Shown piece by piece: positions 36,574 through 49,900 of a DNA stretch of 64,000 bases; within the stretch, counting starts at the first letter, position 1, and each line of letters begins with the position of its first letter. The stretch is from positions 62,001 through 126,000 of the forward strand of contig VTPC01001013.1 in the NCBI GenBank assembly GCA_011009095.1. The letters are read 5' to 3'. This DNA is from Ignelater luminosus. Taxonomy: Eukaryota > Arthropoda > Insecta > Coleoptera > Elateridae. The notes beneath the pieces were generated by a model. The model saw nothing but the letters and a program-made list of their open reading frames with translations, ran no database searches and was not told the origin of the DNA. Made by a program: the position numbers and the translations under genes.

Positions 36574-37931
36574 TTATTTCTTGGATTTAGCAGTTTTCTT
36601 AGTACCCGCTCCTGTACCGGTTTTACGAGGAGGAGGAGTAGGACCCTGAGCTCCTGATGCTTCTTCTGTTGAAGGTGCAGGTGCAGATTCAGCTTTTTTA
36701 GGAGCTGCTTTTGGTTGTGCAGCTGCTGGATCTGAGGATTCCTTAGCTGGAGCTTTTGCTTTTGAAGATTTTGGTTTTGGAGATTCAGGTGCAGATGCAG
36801 ATTCCTCTGCTTTAGGAGTTGAAGGCGTTTTTGGTTTAGGAGATGTTGGGGTTGAAGGCTTTTGTGGTTCAGATTTAGGAGCTTCTGATTTGGGCATTTC
36901 TAATTTAGGTTTGGGTGCTTCTGGCTTAGAAGCTTCTGCTTTNNNNNNNNNNNNNNNNNNNNNNNNNNNNNNNNNNNNNNNNNNNNNNNNNNNNNNNNNN
37001 NNNNNNNNNNNNNNNNNNNNNNNNNNNNNNNNNNNNNNNNNNGGTGTTTCTGGTTTAGGAGCTTCTGCTTTAGGTGTTTCTGGCTTAGGAGCTTCAGCTT
37101 TCGGCGTTTCTGGCTTAGCAGCTTCGGCTTTAGGTGTTTCTGGCTTAGGAGCATCAGCTTTCGGGGTTTCTGGTTTAAGAGGTTCTGCCTTAGGAGTTTC
37201 TGGCTTGGGTGCTTCTGCTTTAGCTTCTTCTGCCTTTGGTGCTTCTGCTGCTTTAGGTGCTTCTACTTTAGCCTCTTCTGCTTTTGGTGCTTCTGGTTTA
37301 GGTGCTTCTACTTTAGCCTCTTCTGCTTTTGGCGCTTCTGCTTTAGGTGCTTCTACTTTAGCCTCCTCTGCTTTTGGTGCTTCTACTTTAGCCTCCTCTG
37401 CTTTTGGTGCTTCTACTTTAGCCTCTTCTGCTTTTGGTGCTTCTGGTTTAGGTGCTTCTACTTTGGCCTCTTCTGCTTTCGGGGCTTCTGATTTAGGTGG
37501 TTCTTCTTGTTTAGGAGTTTCGGCTTTTGGGGCTTCTTTCGGCGTTTCTAGTTTAGATGCTTCTTCTGGTTTAGGGGGAGAAACTTCAGCTTTTGGTTGT
37601 TCCTGTGGAGGAGCTGCTGCTGCTACAACTGCCGCTGCTGCAGCTTCTACAGGTTTTTCAGGTACTTCTGCAGGTTTTTCTACAGCAACAGCAGCAGCTT
37701 GAGGAGGTGGTGGTTGTTCCACAGGTTTCTCAGCTGGAGGTGTTTCAGCTGCAATGGGTTGTTGTGCAGTTGGAACTGCTTCTGCAGGTTGTTCAGCTTT
37801 AGGAGCCTCTGCAACTTTCTGAGGTTCAGCTGCTGCAGCCTGCGATTCTTTTGCAGGCTCAGTCGGTTGAGCTGCAGGTGGTGCAGCTTCAGCAGGCTTC
37901 TCTACTATTTGTTCTTGTTCAGCAGGTTTTA
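36574..37931 (-). repeat. Tandem repeat region in the glycogenin last exon
   Basis: The exon consists largely of imperfect 30-base units coding for 10-residue blocks ([10 protein letters not shown], later [10 protein letters not shown]). The composition is Ala, Lys, Pro and Glu with almost no aromatic or cysteine residues, predicting an extended, disordered, highly charged chain. The 5' part (37600-37931) is less regular and Ala/Gln/Pro-rich. The antisense strand is also open because the repeat lacks stops in that frame; this is not evidence for a second gene. Confidence 0.85.
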
Positions 37932-40900
37932 CTGTAAAATTTTCAGTATTCTGGTTTACGCAAAATAATAATTAAATATAATTTGTTAAAAAATGAGTTA
38001 ATACCTGCCATGCACAACAATCACTCAAGCGTCACATGAATGAGTAAACAAAAATATCACCAGCATGAGCACTAATTACTTCATTGCAGTAAATACAACA
38101 GGTTCAGTCTGATGTTAATATATACCCATAAATAAAGATGGCTTTTACACATACTATATAATCACCTAAATAATAATGTCAGAAACTGCTCCATCTTTTT
38201 TTATTGAAATTCACAATTATTAAAAGCATTTTACAAATGATTTATCCTGAAACAAAACTTAAATGCATTAGTGTTACAATGGCTACTAATATAAAAACTA
38301 ATGCTGTTTTAACAGCACTTTTAATCTTTAATTTTGCTATTTGGATTTCTAAAGATCTATATTTTATAAATTATACAACATAAACTAGCACTGTTTGTAA
38401 AATATATCGAGGTGGCGAAAACTGAAATGGCATAGATTTTAGATATTACAAGTATTATTATGTTAGTTATTTCTCTATTTAGACGATTGTCTGAAATCAA
38501 GCAAGTCTTTTACTAACCATTTCAGTTTAAGCCTAATTTATGCTAAAATCTTGCATGGAAGTTTTCAGTGTATAATTAAATAATATTAAATGAACAAAAA
38601 TTTTATATAAATGTATTAATCAACAAAATCATAAAATAGGAAAAAACAATCTGGATAAAATAATTCATATCAAATACATTTTTGATTTATTACTGTATAT
38701 ACACATTTACAGTAGATTTTCAATAAAAAGAAAGAAAACTATATTCTTGGTAAGAAATTAACAAAATTTAATTATTTTATGTAAAGTAATTACTACTCAA
38801 ATAATATTGTTAAACGTACCAGTATATTGGTAGATTATAATATATTGCATTCAAATAATAATTAGAGTCTGCAGCAAAAACAAACACAAGATGCTAGATG
38901 GGTTCACTAACATTAATAGTACTAGCTGCCATCTTTTCCTTCCATATAAAGATATATTTTAAATATAAATAAACATAATATTTTCCCTCTTGTATAAAGT
39001 ATATTTTAAGTATTTTTGCTAATAACTGATATTCTTCATATGCATAATAGAATACAACATAAAATACAAACTTGTTCTTATGTACGACTTATTATAACAT
39101 TTTAATTAACAAAGTTAAAATTTCATCTTTGGCATTCGAAAATTATATATCTAGTACATGTAATATAAGATAAAGAGTGGTTCTATAACTAAACGTCTTT
39201 TTATTTCTTCGAGAAAAGTATCTTAATAACTTCACTGTTGATTTTTAACTTAATAAAGTATAAAATACAAAAGAAATTTGAGATCTAACTTATCAAATAC
39301 AAACACCATAAAACTAGTTTTATTCAAATTTAACAAAAAAATATTAAATACACTAAAAATATTAGTGAACCATCTGTAACCCCCAATAATTAACAAATCA
39401 TGTCAAAGACTATACTCGACGGATGTTTTGATATTGGTTGCTCCATCTTGCTGAATATAAGCCTTTAATTTCCATAATAAATTATATGCGATGTTACATT
39501 GTAGCCCATATTATATTGTAAAAAAAAAAACTTGCATTAATTCAAACAAAAGCCAGCATAATGTTATTTTATTAATGGAAGCGGCGTTTTTCTGACAACC
39601 GTTGACTGACCTGGTTCAGGAACTTTCTCTGTTGGTGCAGCAGGAGCAGGTTCTGTAGATGAAAAGAATATATTACAATGCAATCAATTATTTAAATTGT
39701 AAAAGTATTTCCTAAACACTGATTTAGAGAAATTGTACCAGTTATGTGAGCTACATTTTGTTTCGTCCTACAATAAAGTTACTGTTGTGATACCATACAA
39801 TTCAAAATTCAAAAGATTAACCATGGGTTGATTTTTCAGTATTTTTCTGTGTTTTTATACCAACGTCCTAGTATACCAAAAGATATCATTGGGACAACTC
39901 ACTATTATTTCAATTAATTTTGATATGGAAATGCTGGGATACAAGCAGATCAAGATGAAACTACCATCCTACTGGAATCTTGTGAAGGACAATAACTTTC
40001 AAAGGGTCATATCTAGGACAAAGAATTCTATTTATGGTCATAAAAATCAAGACCATTAGAAAAACTTTTACAAAGAGTCAATGACATCATATATTCATCA
40101 TCTCTCCCATCATAATTCCGCTGATACATTAAAAGATGGAAAGAGATTTAAACTAGTTTAAGCGATTTGAGGATTTTTTTCAAAAACAGAAATTTTCAAG
40201 AAAATAATTCTTTTTTGATGTCACTGTATGGGCGTACAAAATTATTTTATAATTTTATAATGCATTTTTTTTCACATTTTAATTGTCACAAACATTAAGT
40301 TGCTGACCTAGTATCATAAAGCAAGCAGGAATTATGAATCATTTCAAAGAGAACTTTGGCTAGAACTCCTGTCTGAAGCAAATGATAATAAATAAGGTCC
40401 ACACATATTTGGCAACACATAATTTGTTTCAAGGTGTAAACAAACGAGTATTATATAAACGAAGTTTATTTTGTATAATATCGTGTTTAACAACAAATAA
40501 TAAATTCATAGCAATACTCTTTAACATTAATTTTTATCTAGGAGTACTCTGGCAAGAATTTTACTGAGTTTCTTTTTAAAATGCTCAAATTAACTTCATA
40601 CACAATATTTTAAATCAGAACTCAGCAACCCAACTGTAGCCCACAGACTTCATTTTGGTCATCAAAACACTTTTTAGGGTTGATCAGATTCATAATAGTC
40701 AAAATTGTGGTATAGTGTGATTTGTACATTTGCATTTCCATGATTTTTGCGAGAATCTTATGAAATAGTTTTTGTAGTATTTGGCCTTTATTGAAAAGAA
40801 TTACAAATAGTATGATACAACAGTAATTAGTGAGTAGATCATAAAAATTATAAACTGTGGTCCCAAATTTGAGGTTGTGCCACTGCATTTAAAAAGAAAA

Positions 40901-43900
40901 AAACGTTAGTATGTTAATCATACCTGGTGCAGGAGCAGGTTCAGCAGCTTTAGGGGGTTCGGGTGCTGGTGCAGTAGCCAATGTTTCGCAAATCTTACTC
41001 CAAATATTTTCAAAGGAATCACGACCCATGTAATCAATATTTCCAACTTCCCAGCCTTGTCTACGTAAGTGATCTTCTAGCATACTCTGTTCTGCCGTTC
41101 TTGGAACACCCAATGTTAATCGAGCAAATGCTCCAGCCAAACCAGCCTATATTAGATAAATGGTAAGTATTTTATGAAAACATATTAACGCTAACATGAA
41201 TAAAAATGTGCAATTGAATCTCACACTAAAATAAAAATATCAATAGTTCACATAAATTTAATAAAAGTACATCTATTACATATTGAATACAGATGTATTT
41301 TAAATCTTGGAAAATTTCAAATCTTTGCCACAATTTAAATTATATTTTTCTATAACAAGCATTACAATACATGATTTTACACGATAACAATTCAATTGCA
41401 CATTTTTTGTAAATTGGGTGCAATTTACTTACATCACCGTCATGAACTTCATTAGACTTGTCGTGCAAAGCATTTTCATTGGTTACACAGCTAACTGGCT
41501 CACACTCAGGTGGCCATGCAAGTTGGTTGCATTCAGGGGAATTATGGACAACAGTTGTTTGGGATTCAAGATTAAAGGATTCCTGGGCTGGTTGACTATG
41601 GGCAAAATATTCAGATTCGTGAGATTTATTACAGTCACCAGTCCAAACATTTTGGGGTTGATCAATATTTTCAAAATTAGTTTCATTTTCATGATTGTGC
41701 GGATGAGATTCGAAAGGTATTTCTATATTAGAATTACTTGTGCTAATATTACTAGAATGAGTTATTTCTGAGTCTTCATTTCGTACAACTAATTCACTAC
41801 TTGGATTTTGCTCATAAGTTTGAGAGTATTCTACTTGTTTGTCTGAGTCATGAGAACTGTGAGTTTCATGGCCAGCTTTTTCATAAGCATCCCATGGATC
41901 CCAGACATTTTTGTAATCAAATTTGTTATCATCATGACTTACATCATGGGTAAGTATAGGCTGGTTAGTATTAAAATGTGAAGGAACATTGCGCTGGAAT
42001 GGAACTGGTTGGGTATTGGAATGAAAGGATGCAAAGTGTGCAGCGCTGCTTCGTGTCTGAACAAACATGCATGCAAAAGAAAGAAAATATTTACAAAGAT
42101 TGTTATGTGCTTTCTTAAATTTGTTATCTAGATGATATAATTTCTAGATAATATTTAGTAAAATTTCACATAAAAAAGAAAAAAAAAATAATAAGCAAAA
42201 CACCACGATGCAATTCATACTATAAATGATAAATTCATTCAATATAAATATGACTTTGAAATAAAGAAAAATGCATAACACCTACAAAACTACTCTGTGA
42301 TAGTGCAGTTGTTTACTATAAAATAAAAGTGCAAACGAAAAGAAAAACTTACTGATAAAAAAAGCAGTGCATATTATTTTGTTAAAACATCGTATGCTAT
42401 AATTAATGAACTATTTAATAGAACTGTAAATTGATTTTCTCACCAAGTAAAGATTTTATTTTGAATTTCTAATTAAATAGAAAGCACCCACACTTTCCCA
42501 TACCTTGAAAGAAATTTTCTTTGTTTATTTTGATTATTATATTGTAGATTAAATTTATCCTCTTTAAATTACAAATGACAGGTTAAGAATTACTACAGAA
42601 CAATTAAGTGTTTGTATTGATCCTTGATTCAAAATTCAGAAAACTTTTTTCTGGTTAGAAAAGTTTGAATAAATAACAGAATTTCATGTAAATCACACAC
42701 CATAAGTTTAAAAACAAGTGTGGTGCAGAAACCTGCAGTTTTGAGTGTTTTGGCAATTTTAGATCTTGGAAACTATTAGATGATTTTGATTATTTATTTT
42801 TTTGCCTTCTTATTTAGAATCTCCAAGTGCAACCGACAACATTTGTTTTTCAGTATAAAGTAATTATATTTTAATTCAATCATATCATTATTGATCCAGT
42901 CTTTATCTATGTGCCATTTCCAGTTTTATAGTAGGGAGGTCCTTTATAAACACAATATGTACACTATAGCTACAAACATTTTCTGTCTGTAATCTTGCTA
43001 ATAGAAGGTTTCAAACAAATGCTATAACACAATAACAAAAACAGATTTTGATCAGGAGATGAAAACTAGAAAGATATTTCCCATCAGTATTTGGAAACAG
43101 TAAAAAATTGTGTAAAGATTGGAAATCTGAAAGTGTTATAGAATAAAGATTTTATTCATTTTTGTCTTCTTTTTATACTTTAAAAAAACTAACAAAAATT
43201 CATTTAGAATCATGTCTCGGAAGCAATCATTTCCATAGGATCAAAATCTGACATTAACGGTTTTTACATTTTTACAGCATCGTTACTTGGAGTCAAGTAT
43301 TGATACATTATACCATTGAATATATTATTAAATTGTTTCCAAAAACTCAAGCCAGTTCTAAAAAATACAATTTTTTGGGTTAAAAATCTCTTTAACCAAT
43401 GAAAAAACAGCTGCCAAATGATGACTGAAGAATGAGATATGGGATCTCATAAATCTGAAGTTGAGAATAATGGCAACTTCAACTTTGATCCTTCCAATTA
43501 ATCAACTACTTCAGTGAATTTTCTATAAAAGATTGACACAAAAAGAAAAATTAAAAGTGTTGGTAGTACAGCAATTTCTTGCCCTTGGGTTAATGGAGTA
43601 CTATAAATAAAGTTAATGTGAGAAATCGCAAAGATCACAACAACATTGTATTGTGTAATTATCAATAAATAGTAGGGGAAATTGAGAAGTTAGTTATGTT
43701 GAATATTTTATACTTATGGTGTGTGGACTATACCAATTGTCCCAACTTTTCAACTTTTTTTAATAGAAATTTCAAAATCAATTCTAAATGTTTTAAAATG
43801 TAAATTTGGCACAATCTCTTGATTTTACTAAGGGCCATTATTATTAAAATACAATTTTTAAATTTTCTTCATTTTTTAGAACAAGTCCGATATATCTAGA

Positions 43901-46900
43901 TAATCAAAAACAATACCCTTAGAAATAAAGCTCACAATTCTTTTTAAGAAAATTGAATATATTTCAAGTGATGAATTATGAAATTGGCGTGATTTCATAA
44001 TAGTACTATAAAAGGAGAAAAAGCATATTCAACATATATTACAGAAAAGCTATAGTACTAAATAAAATAATACAAGATAGAACGTATTACATACTTCTTT
44101 GGTGTTACAATTTGAAGAAAACCCTTGGAGTAAATTTTGCTAAAAAATTCAAAAAAATTTAAGAAGTTAGAAAAAACACCCACGTTTTCAATTTTAATTA
44201 TGAAGGATGTTTTTGTATACTTTCTAATAATTGCATTGTATTAAATTTTGTACTTTACATGAGCATGTTGAGAAAATTTCAACTGCAGTATGGGAAAGTA
44301 ATAATTATTTATAAATATCAGTAAAGAATGATTTCTAAATTTATGATGATGTTATAATTATTACCGAAAATAATATTTCGATATAATTTGTTTCATCTTA
44401 TCATGGTTGATTATAAATTTGTTAAGACTTGTTACTTTTCATTTCTCATAATGCATATACTATAACTAGCCTACAAATTGAAAATTATATTTTTATAAAT
44501 GTGTTAATTGTGGCTAAATTCTGATTTGTAAAGATTTGAAATTTTGCAAGAGTGTAAATATATAAGTAGTCTTCAACCTGCACATTTACTTTTATCTTTA
44601 TTTAACGAACACTGTCTTTGTTCTAATTTCAGGTTCTATTTACGTACCATTTTCTATATAAATTTAATTTGAATTAATTACTAGAGATATATATTTTTTA
44701 TAATACAATGTCACAAAAGACACTGTATACAACTGCTATTACATGTCAAACTCATAAAAACTTACCTTGTCAGTCTGGTCACTGTTTTCGCTACATTTAT
44801 CCTTTTATTAGCATGTATGCATTAAGCAGTATTAATCATAATAGACAGTATTGTAATTATTTAGAGGAGGTAGATTCATAAATTCTTACCATTTCTGGTA
44901 CTAATGTTGGATGAACTAGAGAGCAGAAAATATTCCACCAATGTTGAACAATACCAGCTAAATGTTGTAAGCCCGGTGTAACATGAACCTGTCTTGTTTC
45001 TGTATCGAAATATTGCAACCATGGCTTGGCATTTCCAATAAAATGAACTATCTTTACATTACCACCAAATCTAAAAGTAATACGCTTTTTAAGCTTTCTT
45101 GGAAATTGACTGTGAAAATCATCACTCACTGTTTAAAAGCAGGTAAATAAGAATAACAGGCAGTCGAACACATATTATAAATAAAAGGTAAATGTTTACT
45201 AATATCCTTGTACGCCCAATCAGAAAAGTATAAATTAAGTAATCCTTGATCACCTCCTACAAAAGATAATTCTCATTATTTTTCATAGATTTATTTATAT
45301 ATAACAATTCATACCATCAAAGCTACCCTTTTCAAGAGCAAATTGAACCAATTTTCCATATGTTTCTTCAGATGGTCTATAGACGAACACTCCAGAATTG
45401 AAACAATCTGGCCATCCAACATCGGGAGCTGCAGAGAATTCTTCTCTTTCAAACAGTTCATCTGCATTTTGCAACACCTGTACATGACACAATTTTTATT
45501 TACTTGATAGTTGAAAGATTTCCTAACTTACAAAAGTATCTGCATCTAGAAATACACATTTTTGGAATTGTGTTAGTCGCCAGCAATGTAATTTTGTAAA
45601 TGTAATTCCAAGATCTGGTCGTTGTAACAGTCGAAGATTTGCTTCATCTCGGGAATCCAATATATTAACTTCTTTCACTACATTAAATTCTGCTGCCAAT
45701 TTTTCTCTAAAGATACACATAAAAGTTAAAAATTGCAATATAATGATTATTATTAGACATAATGTTATACTTGCTAGAGTGTTTTTTAGAAAAATAATTT
45801 TAAAGAATAGAGGTTATACATAACAAGGAGTATACCTACAATTTAGTAGGTACCTACTGTGGTATTTATTTAATCTAAACTTGTACCTATATTAAATTTT
45901 GCATAATTAAGTCTTTAGTCTAATGAAATTGAATGACTTTATATAATTTTTTCTAATTTGCCTTGCATCCTAAGATTAAATATAATCCATTCTGGATTAT
46001 TTTAGATGTTGGTGGTCACGACTTTTTCTTTGTTAACACTCAAATGGGATTTTCAATATTTCATGGTTTCAATTGAAGAGTCCGATGTAAGAACCGGTTA
46101 AATCCATCTTCGGGATAAAATTAGATTTCTACTATTTCTAACTCAATTTACAACGTTGAATCCCTTCTGTGCAAGAACCAGACTTTTACATTAGTCGTTA
46201 AGTCTACAGAGGCTATTTTTGGCGCCCACTATAATGTGTACGTGTTTGTCTCCTGAACAATTTACTCTAGTAAACTTGACCAGTTCTTGCATTGGCGCCT
46301 TCAATTGCAAAATGTGCTTAACCATTTTGGACACATGTATTAACCATTCAAAAGAGACATCTTAAAAAATGGCAATACTTCTTTAGATACTTTGATGTTA
46401 GATATGTTAACCTTAGTTTTATTCGCAATATCCAAATTAATAAATATTATTAATACTTACAATATTATGCTGAAGATGTCTCTGAAAGCATGTATTCGCA
46501 ACATTAAAATAACAATTAGTCAATTTTTAACTATGCCCTCTATGTCTAATTGTCATTGTGCGCACTCTTTAGTTGTCTTTGCTTGGAAATCATCAACAAT
46601 ATGGATTATGCCAATCAAAAATTAGTTTTGAAAACTGACACTTCCAGATCTTAAGAAGTGAATAAGTAACATATCAAGAAGAAATTATTTTAATGCCCAT
46701 GTCCTATTTGTACATAAATTAGCAAAATTCTCAATGGTTATACCATTATGATAGTTTTTAAGATTCTGCAACTAAGCGTAATTACTAATTTTATAAGTAC
46801 TAATTTGGACATTGTGAATAAAACATTAATTTACATAATCTATAAAGCTTTATATTTGTATGATGCTATCAATTTTTCTACAGGATGAAATCTGCCTAAC

Positions 46901-49900
46901 TGTCATGTCCAACTGAAATCTAAAATAAATTGGAATGAATTATACATTCTTAGGTATTAAGAGCATTGTAGCCAAAGATTAGTGTTGTAGCTTCATATCT
47001 TCACATGAATTTGTAAATCTTTTTATCTATTTTTGATTAGTACACTATAGAAATTTTAGAAAAACTTTTTTTGCCCTGAATTTGTGTGGGTTGTAACAGT
47101 TGGTAAGTGTGACATTTCATTTTCACAATGAAACTATGATATCACTATTTTCATATCATTCTTACTTATTGTTAAATTCGTTACAACAAGTGAACATGAT
47201 CAAGTGCATATTCAGCATTAGCTAATAATGACTTTAAAAACGCTTTATGCAATCGGAGGTTAAAGTTTAGAGATCAAAAAGGTATCATTCATCAACTGCG
47301 GCATTGATATTGAGAGACTGGAAAGTAATCAAGGTTTATTACCAGGTGTGTATTCCTAGATTTTCTTTGTAACCAACAAATCTCTGGAACAACTCATCTT
47401 CTAATAAGAAAAAGGATTTGATTTCCCAAAGACATTTTCCAACACAATAAAAACTGTTGTTCTAAAGCTTTTTCTTTTATAACTAAACATAACTTAAAGT
47501 CCAACTCTTATCCTTTTGGGATAACGTCATTATCTGGTAACTTTAGGCATGACTTGGATTAGATCAGAAACAAACTTAACAACTCTAAAAGTAACTAAGA
47601 TATGTAAAAGCATTGCCATCTCGATGTTCAAATTGCCAATTAATAAATTAATAAACGCGGTGCCTTTTTTTGTTTCATTTTCTATTTCTGTTGTTTAACT
47701 AAAGACAAAGCAAGAAGGAAAACTGTGACGTCATACCAAAAGGATAAAAATCCAATTTTACCACACATAAAAGTGTAGCATGTTTATTTCTCTCTTTCTT
47801 TATAATTCTCCTTTTCTGACAACAATCAACGAAACGTTCACTGGTAACGAATTTGAATAAAAACGGTGACGTCATAGTTTTATACCATCAATCGTGAGAA
47901 TGAAGTGTTCACACTTTACCAACTCATACAAATTCGGTGGCGAAAAACTTCTAATGTGACGTCATCGTAATGGAATTTTATTCACATAATAATCGCGATT
48001 TTCTGTCCTTTTGATATAAGTTTTAGTGCCTGTGTAGTAAAGTACAAAAAGTGGGTGAATCTTTTCAAAAACTCGTCAAATCCAATGTGTTTTTAGTTAC
48101 TTTAGATGCACTTAACCTAAAATTAGCGGTATTCTTGAATACAATTATGTGAGGTTATGTTAAGAAAAGTATTTATTTGAATTTTAAGACTTTTTACATT
48201 TATAATAGTTTGATAGAATTTTAAAGAAAGCACAAATAGTTTAATTTTTAATTTCTATAGCAATTTATAAGTTTTTGCTATTTGTTGGTTAGAAACCCAA
48301 CAAGTAGTTTGGATAGGTATCATAGGTATGCAATTTTAAAATCACAATAACAATATTACAATCTTCTAGTAAAGAAGAATAAAAACATCTGGAAATGCAA
48401 AGCATAACCACGACAAACTCCATTTTGTTACTGAATTCGAGCAACAGTCTGTTCATAATGAGCAAACATTTATCTTTCGACGGCCATTTTGACCATGTCC
48501 CGAGGTGATATCAAAAAACTAAAAATTGGTGTAGAATATGATTCTAAATTAAAAAAAAAATTTTAAAATTTATTCAAATTTTGGTGGCCATTTTGACCAT
48601 GTTCCCGAAGAGATATCAAAAAATGGAACCACCGTGTTGTCTTTAGTTTTTGATGTAAAAGTCAAAATTTAAAAAAAAATACAAACAGATAGACAGACAG
48701 ATTTTGCAAATTCAGTAACGACTCAAAGGAGTTCGCTGAAAACTACATAATACTTATAATAAGAAATCGAAATGTGACAACTTAAGGTAAGGTTATTTTT
48801 TTGTTGTTTCTTCTAACTTTTATTAATATATCTTCTATTATTATCCCATCATGATGTATTTCTGACTGAAGGCCTGGTGTAAATATTAACACATCAATGT
48901 TTAGATTTTATATTTCAAAATCATCAGCAAAAATTATAACATCAGACTTTTTCTTTTTAATATCGTACCACATCATTTATTCTTTTTTTAGTTAAAGTTT
49001 TTTTTTGCAGTTTTTTTAGGTTGCACATTAAAAATGTGTATATGTACTATTAAAATGAACTCGAATATTATTGTTTAATGAACATTGTCTTAAGATTTGA
49101 AATGGCTACTATGATTCCATTTAACATTTTTTTCTTGATCAGAATTAACCTTAGCTACCTCTAAGATGCATCATTGAATAGATAGAATAGTTAAAGATCG
49201 ATCCTCCCTTTGATTTCCAAGATTGATAAGGCTATTAAAATAAATGTTTATGAAAAAAAATATTTTATTGAAACAACCGCATAAGAAATTTCATCTATTN
49301 NNNNNNNNNTCTCCTACAATTAGTTTTCAAGAAAAAAAACAACAAATGAATTAAAATTGAGTTCTAATATTCAAACATTACTTATCTAATTTGCATGAAT
49401 ATACTTACAAAATTTTTAATAAAGAAATTGATTTGCCCCACTGTAAATCTACGTCTCTAAACAGTGAATTCAAACTCAAAACTTTATAAAACAATAACAG
49501 CCATGCAGAAAATTGCAAAAGCTTTCAGATGAAACTGCATCTTGCCTTTAAAACAAGTTTATGTAGGAAACTAAGCTTACTTATGGTTCTTGTATGAACA
49601 CTTTTGTTCATTTCAGAGACATCCTGCGTATTAATGAAATATGATTACTGTATAACAAATTATTTTCTTTTACATAAAGTAATGTGATCCTTAAGACAAT
49701 TTTAATGTGCATACTCTAAAATTATCAAAGATGGAGAAAGGCACCGTATTAACAACGCACAGGTATAATAAGGTTATGTACATTTTAGACTGAAAAGAAT
49801 ATCCAACTATATTTATAAATTTTATAATTTTTTATTAATATTACCTGTAGGTATTTCGATTAAAGTAACACGATCTGCTTTAATGTCTTTAAAATTTAAT

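Noticed and set aside
36890..37702. Long open frame on the plus strand, rich in Gly/Ala/Ser/Val
   Set aside because: It is the antisense of the glycogenin tail repeat, open only because the 30-base unit has no stop in that frame. The sense strand has splice sites and a family-consistent context.
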